Origin: Bacteroidia bacterium
Lineage (GTDB): Bacteria; Bacteroidota; Bacteroidia; UKL13-3
Length of the DNA stretch: 49,184 nucleotides
NCBI GenBank assembly: GCA_014376805.1
Contig: JACMQU010000172.1
Span: 1 to 49,184, forward strand
Direction: 5' to 3'
This document shows, one piece after another, positions 42,930 to 49,184 of this stretch (the first letter of the stretch is position 1; each line of letters begins with the position of its first letter). A model generated the notes under the pieces. It was given only the letters and a program-made list of their open reading frames with translations, was not told the origin of the DNA and ran no database searches. The position numbers were made by a program, and so were the translations under genes.

Positions 42930-43451
42930 TTAGTTGCAATCTTTAACTGTGTAAAAATTTACTTTACCTGCAGCATCAAATCCGATAATTACTTTACACA
43001 TGGATGCTGATCCCTTAAGATTGTATTTATACATACTCATCACAATTTTATTATCAGGTTCACCTAGTAAATAAACTATTTCTTCACGGCTGGTTGTATG
43101 TGTTCCTATAGCCAAACCTGCAGGTGTTTCATTGTTTGCAATTTCTACAACCCTTATGAGTTGCTGTAATTGGGCAAATAATGTGAGTCTGTTGCTGCCT
43201 GTAAGTGATTTAAATAATTCACTGTTTTGCTGATCTGATTTTTTAGACCAGAAAACTTCAGGATTAATATTGGTTTGAGCCAATAAAGTACCGGCTGAAG
43301 CTGCAAAAAAAGTAAAAATCAAAAAAAATGTTTGAAAAATTTTATTAGAATTTACAAAAATAACTTTAAACAATCTTGTTTGATTTGCACCTAATAGCTT
43401 TTCAATTGCAGCTATAAAATTTAACCGGTAGATACTGTTTTTATTTATCAT
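42930..43451 (-). CDS. small secreted protein in the adhesin operon, BamE/SmpA-like C terminus
   Basis: A 173-aa frame. A long N terminus (about 1-35) precedes a signal-like hydrophobic stretch (IFQTFFLIFTFFAASAGTLLAQ, about 38-59), so the true start may be internal or the leader is unusually long. The mature part has a helical segment (SELFKSLTGSNRLTLFAQLQ) and then TSREEIVYLLGEPDNKIV, YKYNLKG and KVIIGFDAAGKVNFYTV. That order of helix, LGEP turn and strands recalls the BamE/SmpA fold. It stops 4 nt before the start of the 2728-aa adhesin gene, so the two are surely co-transcribed. A role in folding, export or anchoring of the adhesin is inferred from position alone. Confidence 0.65.
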   Translation of the reverse strand: MINKNSIYRLNFIAAIEKLLGANQTRLFKVIFVNSNKIFQTFFLIFTFFAASAGTLLAQTNINPEVFWSKKSDQQNSELFKSLTGSNRLTLFAQLQQLIRVVEIANNETPAGLAIGTHTTSREEIVYLLGEPDNKIVMSMYKYNLKGSASMCKVIIGFDAAGKVNFYTVKDCN

Positions 43452-43912
43452 AAATATTACATCATAAATGTTTATAACTTTGAGGATTTGTAAGGTATGT
43501 AATTTTAAATAGTTATTTATATTTCTTTTTGATCTAAATCAGCAACCATTTTTAGAGGAACACAATTGCTCCAATAATAAAACCGCCATGTTAAAACGAC
43601 ATTTATTAATATTCATATGAATGATTGAATAAACAATTAGCAAAAACCTAACCATAATTTTAACCAATTATTTATCAACCATTTACCTGCCATTTACTGA
43701 AATTAGTGCGTTTCTTTTTGAAACAAATATTCAGTTTGTGAATTAAGCAAAATAGCACAGATATAAATTTAGAGGAGTTAACATACAGGCTTCATAGTTA
43801 TTAAAATTTAGTTCCGGCTACACCATAACCGGAACTAATTCTTTTCTATTTTGGGTTCAATATAAATCATTTTTAAAACCACCAATGGGGGGTAAAAACA
43901 TACCTGATATCT
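43452..43912. other. gene-free spacer between the two adhesin operons
   Basis: No gene is visible. The right part contains the terminator of the second adhesin (43808-43838); the left part should hold the promoter of the 173-aa gene, but no minus-strand -7 box is convincing. A plus-strand TAACTTTG (43475-43482) faces no gene. Confidence 0.5.
43808..43838 (-). terminator. terminator of the second giant adhesin gene
   Basis: A perfect 10-bp stem, TTAGTTCCGG (43808-43817) and CCGGAACTAA (43829-43838), with an 11-base loop, is followed on the minus strand by ATTTTAATAA. It lies about 75 nt after the adhesin stop. Confidence 0.8.
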
Positions 43913-46900
43913 TTAATAAATTTTACTAATCTTAAACGTTTTTAAACTACCACCATCATTAACCAACAACGTATAAAACCCATTCGCAAATTCATTACCG
44001 AAAGAAATTTCGTGGTCATTAATATATTTTTTTTCATAAACTACTTGTTTGCCACTCATATCATAAATGATGATAGTTGCATCAGCAGATGTAATTCCAC
44101 TCAGGGTAAAATCTGCATTAGACGGATTAGGATATACCCTGATATTATCATAAAGGCCAGGTAAAGAATTTGGATTGGTTATAGTACCGCCATTTCTTAC
44201 AAAACCATTTACAGGTTCTATGGTAACCAATACTTCTGCAGTACAACCATTCTGATCTTTTACCGTTATAGTATTACACCCTAATGGCAGGCCTCCAAAT
44301 GTATTAGACCATTGGTAGGCTCCAAGTCCGATTTTATACTGATAGGGGGCGGTACCACCTGCAGCACCTGCGCTTGTAGATCCTGTAGAAAAACCGGTTT
44401 GTGTATTGGTAACACTAAGAATACTTACTACCAATGGAGCAGCCGGTTGGGTAACTGATACAAGCTGGGTAGTTAAACAGCCTTTGTTATCTTTAACGGT
44501 AATCACATTTATACCTGCAAATAAGTTAGTAAAGCATGATGAAACCTGGTAGTAACCATTGGCTATTTTATAGGTATACGGATAAGTACCACCGCTAACA
44601 TTTATACATGCCGAACCATTGCTTGCGCTGTAGCATGCAACATTTGATTTGCTGGCAATGCCTGTAATCATTGGATTAGCAGGTTGAGTTAAAGTAACAG
44701 GAATAGATGATTCGTTTCCGGTTGCATCTTTAACTATGATAATGTGTGAACCTGAAATTAACCCGGCAAAACAGTTTGATAGCTGATAAGATCCACTTGA
44801 TAATCTGTATTGATAGGGCGCAGTACCTGCCGATGCGGTAATACATATAGAACCGTTAGTACCACCGTAACAATCTTCATTAAAGGTAGAGGATATGCTA
44901 CATACAATTTTGCTCACACTATAAATAATGGTTACAGGTTGCGTTGTAGAGCATCCATAATAATCAATTATAGTTACTGTATAATTTCCAATACCCAGGC
45001 CGGTAAATACATTATTAGTCTGCAATGCACCGTTGCCAATCATAAACTGATAAGGAGCAGTACCGCCGGTTACCGCAATAGTTACGGCACCTGTTGATCC
45101 ACCCGGGGTATTAACATTGGTGATGCCTCCGATACTGGCAGTTAAAGCTGTAAAAGGCTGGGTAATTGTTTGCGAAAGATTATAAGTACAGCCTGATGAA
45201 TCAATAATATTGAAGGTATGACTTCCAGCTGTTAATCCACTAAACGAGCCATTGTTCTGAAAAGATCCATAATCAATACTATACCTGTATGGTGGTCGGC
45301 CACCTGCTGCAGTAACCAAAGTTGCACCTGTTGCTGCGCCGTTACACATAATATCAGTGTGTGAAACTACCGTTCCTGATAAAGGTGCAGTAGGTTGGTT
45401 AATGGTAACATAAAGCGCCGCTGCACAACTGTTAAGATCTCTGACTAAGATGAGATAAACACCGGAAATCAATCCACTAAGAACATCATGATTTTGCCAG
45501 TCGCTTACGTTATTGATTTTATACTGGTAAGGTGCTATGCCACCCGTTGCAGACATAGTTATAGATCCGTTGGAATAACCATAACAACTAACATCGGTTT
45601 TTTGCACCAGGATTGGAGTAATAGAAGTAGTACATCTCAATACAGATACAACCACTGTAGTAGTGCAGCCGTTGCGATCCATGATGGTAATTGTATAGGT
45701 GCCAAAACCTAAATTAGAAAACGTATTTGAAGCTTGATAGGTTCCATTACCGATTTTAAACTGGTAAGGAGCAGTACCACCACTTATACCAATTACAGCA
45801 ATACCATCTGTAGCTCCCGGTGCGCTGGTGCTACTTTGTGAAGAAATAACAGCAGTAAGGGCCTGATAAGGTTGGTTTATAGAAACATTGGTATTGAAAG
45901 TACATCCTACTGAATCTATTACATCTACCAGGTAAAATCCGGCCGGTAAATTGTTAAATACATTCGATGTCTGATAAGCACCACCTGCAATACGATATTG
46001 ATATGGGGCATAGCCGCCTGTTGCATTTACCATAACACTGCCCGTATTTGAGCCGTTACAAGCAACGTTTGTTACAGAAGCAATTGTGGCACTTAAGGCA
46101 ACAGGGGGCTGATTGATGGTAATAGGTAAAATGCCTAAACAGCCATTTGCATCTTTAACAGTTATCACATAATATCCTGCTGGTAGTGATCCTAACACAT
46201 TATAAGATTGATATCCATTATTGTTAACTTTATACATATATGGCAGCGTACCACCGGTGGCAGTAACTGTTACTCCGCCTGTTGACCAGCCTGAGCAACT
46301 AATATTCACCTGCGATGAAACTGATGGGGTAATTACGGCCGTACATTGAGTAATTGTTATGGAAGTAGATGCTGTACATCCTGTAGCATCACGCAAGGTT
46401 ACTGTATAAGTGCCTGCCGCTAGTCCGGCAAAACAATTAGATGATTGATACGCCCCACTACCTAATTTATACATATAAGGTGCAGTTCCGTTCTTCCCTG
46501 CAAAACAGGCTGAACCAGTTCCTGTAGTTGCAATATTTACCTGAGAACTCAATAAGGCTAACATGCTGTTTGTTGAATTGATTATGACTATTGAATTAGC
46601 AGCAATGCAATTATTAGAATCTTTTAGAGTGATGGTATAAATACCTCCAGGTAAGCCTGAAAACGATCCCGATGATTGATATGATCCCGAATTTATTTTA
46701 TACATATAAGGGGCAGTACCACCAGCTGCTGTTTCACTAATAGACCCAGTTGAACCACCAGAGCAACCAATGTTGTTTTGAGTTCCGAGCGTTGCACTTA
46801 AAGGTGCATCAGGCTGCGTGATGTCAGTCCTTAATACGAATGTGCATCCGATAGAATCAATTACTGTTATATTATTACAACACGTTGGGGTTAATCCACT

Positions 46901-49184
46901 AAAGCAACCTGAATTCTGATACGTACGGTTACCGATTTTGTAAAGATAAGGGGCTACTCCACCTGAGGCAGTAACACATATAGATCCATTTCCGGCACCA
47001 TAACAGGTTACATTGGATTTAGATACCAGTGTTGTGGTAAGGGTACCAATTGGCTGGGTTATTGTTACGGAAGCCGAGGCCATACACCCATTACTATCTT
47101 CAATTAATGCAGCATAAGTGCCCGCAGATAAATTGGTATAACATCCATTTGTATGAAATGCACCTGTATCAACTTTAAACCTGTATGGCCATGTACCGCC
47201 GGTTGCGCTTATACAGAATGAGCCTAATTCGGTGCTTGTACAAGTTATATTAGTTTGTGATGCTATATTGGCCACCAATAGTTCGGGCTGATGAATGGTA
47301 ACAGTATAATAGGTAAGACAGCCATTGGCATCTTTAATAGTAATTACATTAAAGCCTGATGGCAATGAGGTAAAAACATTTGAATTCTGGTAACTTCCTG
47401 TGCCTGCTTTAAACTGATATGGCATTGTTCCACCTGTTACTGACAAAGTAAAATTACCACCATTTGAACCACTGCATAACAGGTTCGATTTTGAAAATAA
47501 ACTTACTGTCAGGGCTGCAGGTTGAGTGATGGATGTAGTTGTAGTATTGGTGCAGCCTGTTGTATCTTTAACAGTAATAGTATATGTACCTATTCCCAAA
47601 TTACTGAATATATTAGATGACTGATAAGTACCACTACCCATTTTATACAGGTAACCCGGAGAGCCACCTGTAACATATACCTGGATATAACCGGTACTGC
47701 TACCATAGCATGTTACATTGTTATTTGCAGACGAAATTCCCATTGCAGCCGGTTCAGAAATTGTAACATTTAAACTGCCATTACAACCAAATGCATCGGT
47801 AACTATAAACGAATATGTGCCAGCCGCAAGGCCGGTAAATAAAGACGAAGACTGGTATGAACCAAAGTTTCTCTTGTACTGGTAGGGAGCAATTCCACCT
47901 GAAGCATTCAGGGTTACTGAACCTGTAGCAGCGCCATTACATGAAACATTGGTTTGTGATGTAATTGATGCTACTACTGCAGAAGAAGATTGAGAGATGT
48001 TTACTGCTTGTTGGGTAGTACAATTGTTTGCATCCTTAACTGTTATGATGTAAGTACCCCCGGTCAAACTACTGAAAGTTGCCGATGACTGGTATGGTCC
48101 GGCATCTAATTTATACAGGTAAGTAGTGGTGCCTCCGGTTATAGTGATAGTTACTGAACCTGCTGAAGATCCATTACAGCCTCCGTTGGTTTGAGATGCG
48201 ATACTTGTTGTTAATCCTGATGCCGGTTGGGTAATGGTTACTGCTTGCGTTGTTGTGCAATTGTTTGTATCTTTAATTGTTATCGTATATGATCCTGCTG
48301 CAAGTGAACTAAAGGTATTAGATGACTGGTATGAACCTGCATCTAATTTATATAAATACGTTGCTGTGCCACCAGTTGCAGTAATACTTACTGAACCAGT
48401 TGAATTTCCAAAGCATGCAACATTGGTTTGAGATGCTATGCTTGAAGCTAATCCTGATGCAGGTTGAGTGATTGTTACAGCTTGCGCAGTTGTGCAATTG
48501 TTAGCATCGGTTACGGTTACATTATATGTTCCGCTGCTTAATCCTGATAGATCCTGAGTTGCAGCGGTAAATGCCGGTACTCCGGTTTTTGTCCAGGCAT
48601 AAGTATAAGCAGTTGTACCACCTGTTACTGATAGATCAATCACACCCGTGGCATTTGCAAAACATAATACATTGGTTTGAGATGCGATGCTAGAAGTTAA
48701 ACCTGATGCAGGTTGGGTGATTGTTACAGCTTGCGTTGTTGTGCAATTGTTTGCATCTTTTACGGTTACTGTATATGATCCTGCTGCCAATGAACTAAAG
48801 GTATTAGATGACTGGTATGAACCTGCATCTAATTTATATAAATACGTTGTTGTACCACCAATAGAAGTAATGCTTACTAAACCTGTTAGATTTCCAAAGC
48901 ATGCAACATTGGTTTGAGATGCGATGCTTGCTGATAAACCTGATGCCGGTTGTGTAATGGTTACTGCTTGGGTTGTTGTGCAATTATTTGCATCTTTAAT
49001 TGTTATTGTATATGAACCAGCTGCCAGTGAACTAAAGGTATTAGATGACTGGTATGAACCTGCATCTAATTTATATTGATATGTAGTTGTACCACCTGTT
49101 GCAGTAATGCTTACTGAGCCTGTTGAATTTCCATAACATGCAACATTGGTTTGTGATACTAAACTTGCTGATAAAGCTGATGCA
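43913..49184 (-). CDS. second giant SprB-repeat adhesin, 5' end outside the window
   Basis: The frame is open from the stop at 43913 to the right edge, at least 1756 codons; the N terminus with its signal peptide lies outside. What is visible is 21 SprB repeats of about 79 residues, then a linker and a type A T9SS sorting domain (VYPNPSNADFTLSGI to KTFKISKIY) nearly identical in its last 25 residues to that of the 2728-aa adhesin. Fifteen C-terminal repeats match the other adhesin one for one in order. The outer repeats (right end) are much more alike at the DNA level, including one variant unit with a TYAWTKTGVPAFTAATQDL middle. The protein should be a surface adhesin, possibly used for gliding or attachment. 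A terminator follows. Confidence 0.92.
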   Translation of the reverse strand, partial: ASALSASLVSQTNVACYGNSTGSVSITATGGTTTYQYKLDAGSYQSSNTFSSLAAGSYTITIKDANNCTTTQAVTITQPASGLSASIASQTNVACFGNLTGLVSITSIGGTTTYLYKLDAGSYQSSNTFSSLAAGSYTVTVKDANNCTTTQAVTITQPASGLTSSIASQTNVLCFANATGVIDLSVTGGTTAYTYAWTKTGVPAFTAATQDLSGLSSGTYNVTVTDANNCTTAQAVTITQPASGLASSIASQTNVACFGNSTGSVSITATGGTATYLYKLDAGSYQSSNTFSSLAAGSYTITIKDTNNCTTTQAVTITQPASGLTTSIASQTNGGCNGSSAGSVTITITGGTTTYLYKLDAGPYQSSATFSSLTGGTYIITVKDANNCTTQQAVNISQSSSAVVASITSQTNVSCNGAATGSVTLNASGGIAPYQYKRNFGSYQSSSLFTGLAAGTYSFIVTDAFGCNGSLNVTISEPAAMGISSANNNVTCYGSSTGYIQVYVTGGSPGYLYKMGSGTYQSSNIFSNLGIGTYTITVKDTTGCTNTTTTSITQPAALTVSLFSKSNLLCSGSNGGNFTLSVTGGTMPYQFKAGTGSYQNSNVFTSLPSGFNVITIKDANGCLTYYTVTIHQPELLVANIASQTNITCTSTELGSFCISATGGTWPYRFKVDTGAFHTNGCYTNLSAGTYAALIEDSNGCMASASVTITQPIGTLTTTLVSKSNVTCYGAGNGSICVTASGGVAPYLYKIGNRTYQNSGCFSGLTPTCCNNITVIDSIGCTFVLRTDITQPDAPLSATLGTQNNIGCSGGSTGSISETAAGGTAPYMYKINSGSYQSSGSFSGLPGGIYTITLKDSNNCIAANSIVIINSTNSMLALLSSQVNIATTGTGSACFAGKNGTAPYMYKLGSGAYQSSNCFAGLAAGTYTVTLRDATGCTASTSITITQCTAVITPSVSSQVNISCSGWSTGGVTVTATGGTLPYMYKVNNNGYQSYNVLGSLPAGYYVITVKDANGCLGILPITINQPPVALSATIASVTNVACNGSNTGSVMVNATGGYAPYQYRIAGGAYQTSNVFNNLPAGFYLVDVIDSVGCTFNTNVSINQPYQALTAVISSQSSTSAPGATDGIAVIGISGGTAPYQFKIGNGTYQASNTFSNLGFGTYTITIMDRNGCTTTVVVSVLRCTTSITPILVQKTDVSCYGYSNGSITMSATGGIAPYQYKINNVSDWQNHDVLSGLISGVYLILVRDLNSCAAALYVTINQPTAPLSGTVVSHTDIMCNGAATGATLVTAAGGRPPYRYSIDYGSFQNNGSFSGLTAGSHTFNIIDSSGCTYNLSQTITQPFTALTASIGGITNVNTPGGSTGAVTIAVTGGTAPYQFMIGNGALQTNNVFTGLGIGNYTVTIIDYYGCSTTQPVTIIYSVSKIVCSISSTFNEDCYGGTNGSICITASAGTAPYQYRLSSGSYQLSNCFAGLISGSHIIIVKDATGNESSIPVTLTQPANPMITGIASKSNVACYSASNGSACINVSGGTYPYTYKIANGYYQVSSCFTNLFAGINVITVKDNKGCLTTQLVSVTQPAAPLVVSILSVTNTQTGFSTGSTSAGAAGGTAPYQYKIGLGAYQWSNTFGGLPLGCNTITVKDQNGCTAEVLVTIEPVNGFVRNGGTITNPNSLPGLYDNIRVYPNPSNADFTLSGITSADATIIIYDMSGKQVVYEKKYINDHEISFGNEFANGFYTLLVNDGGSLKTFKISKIY
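48006..49184 (-). repeat. near-identical 237-bp tandem repeats in the second adhesin
   Basis: The motif GCTTG followed by a TTGTGCAATT-like string recurs at 48006, 48243, 48480, 48729 and 48966. The spacing is 237, 237, 249 and 237 bp (79 or 83 codons). The units share long stretches such as GGTATTAGATGACTGGTATG, so they arose by recent duplication. The array continues beyond the window. Confidence 0.85.

Noticed and set aside
43475-43482. Perfect plus-strand TAACTTTG box
   Set aside because: No plus-strand gene follows within the spacer or beyond; a chance match or an unrecognised small RNA promoter cannot be told apart.
34988-48917. Plus-strand ORFs of 60-100 codons antisense to the adhesin arrays
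   Set aside because: They recur with the repeat period and mirror the sense codons, so they are shadows of the repeats.
48006-49184. CRISPR-like regular repetition
   Set aside because: The 237-bp period is in frame with SprB protein repeats; there are no short repeats with unique spacers.
1-49184. tRNA, rRNA or riboswitch genes
   Set aside because: No T-arm-like GGTTCGAATCC with matching acceptor stem and no rRNA-like or known riboswitch sequence was seen when reading the gaps; a tRNA scan was not possible here.

Overview
The window is an AT-rich piece of a Bacteroidota chromosome. Three things point there: type IX secretion (T9SS) C-terminal sorting domains on three secreted proteins, giant SprB-type repeat adhesins, and -7 promoter boxes of the form TAnnTTTG/TTCG. 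The families present (DUF4199, CcmD-family protein, TPR histidine kinase, LMW tyrosine phosphatase) fit a gliding or adhesive environmental Bacteroidota; I cannot place it at genus level.

Layout. (1) 1-2450 is an accessory, cassette-like strip, all on the minus strand: a truncated conserved-protein fragment, a leucine-rich-repeat gene broken by an in-frame TAG, and a tightly coupled GNAT-like/58-aa gene pair, with an attC-like inverted repeat between the last two. (2) 2560-3900 is the ribosomal operon rpsF-rpsR-rplI (minus) with a clear promoter and a TTCG-loop terminator. (3) 4179-9512 (plus) holds an orphan TPR histidine kinase, then dnaX-DUF502-ubiA. dnaX carries a 12-A run where slippage in either direction would end the protein at about 382 aa. 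(4) 9509-22689 is a mixed housekeeping/envelope region: acylphosphatase, LMW-PTP, PagL-like deacylase, a lipoprotein pair (COG3014-like and LpoB-like), a thioredoxin-like protein, the tail-specific protease, a REP-like repeat cluster, an RlpA-like protein, rarA, DUF3817, two unknown proteins, a START-domain protein and EF-P. (5) 23303-31570 (minus) is a System I cytochrome c maturation cluster, ccmC-ccmD-ccmE and a distal ccmF. Between ccmE and ccmF lie a B12-binding radical SAM protein, a DUF4199 membrane protein and a GT-C-type glycosyltransferase. CcmE is the CxxxY variant. (6) 32362-49184 is a secretion/adhesion locus: one 532-aa T9SS cargo protein, a one-repeat mini SprB protein, a 2728-aa adhesin preceded 4 nt upstream by a small secreted protein, and a second giant adhesin (at least 1756 codons) running off the right edge.

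The most striking content is the adhesin pair. Their last 15 SprB repeats correspond one to one in order, so one arose from the other, or both from a common gene, by a large duplication. Position-specific cysteine pairs are kept between the two proteins, which suggests an extra disulfide in five defined repeats. The second adhesin has in addition expanded its outer part by 237-bp tandem DNA repeats.

All calls come from reading the sequence; no database search was run.
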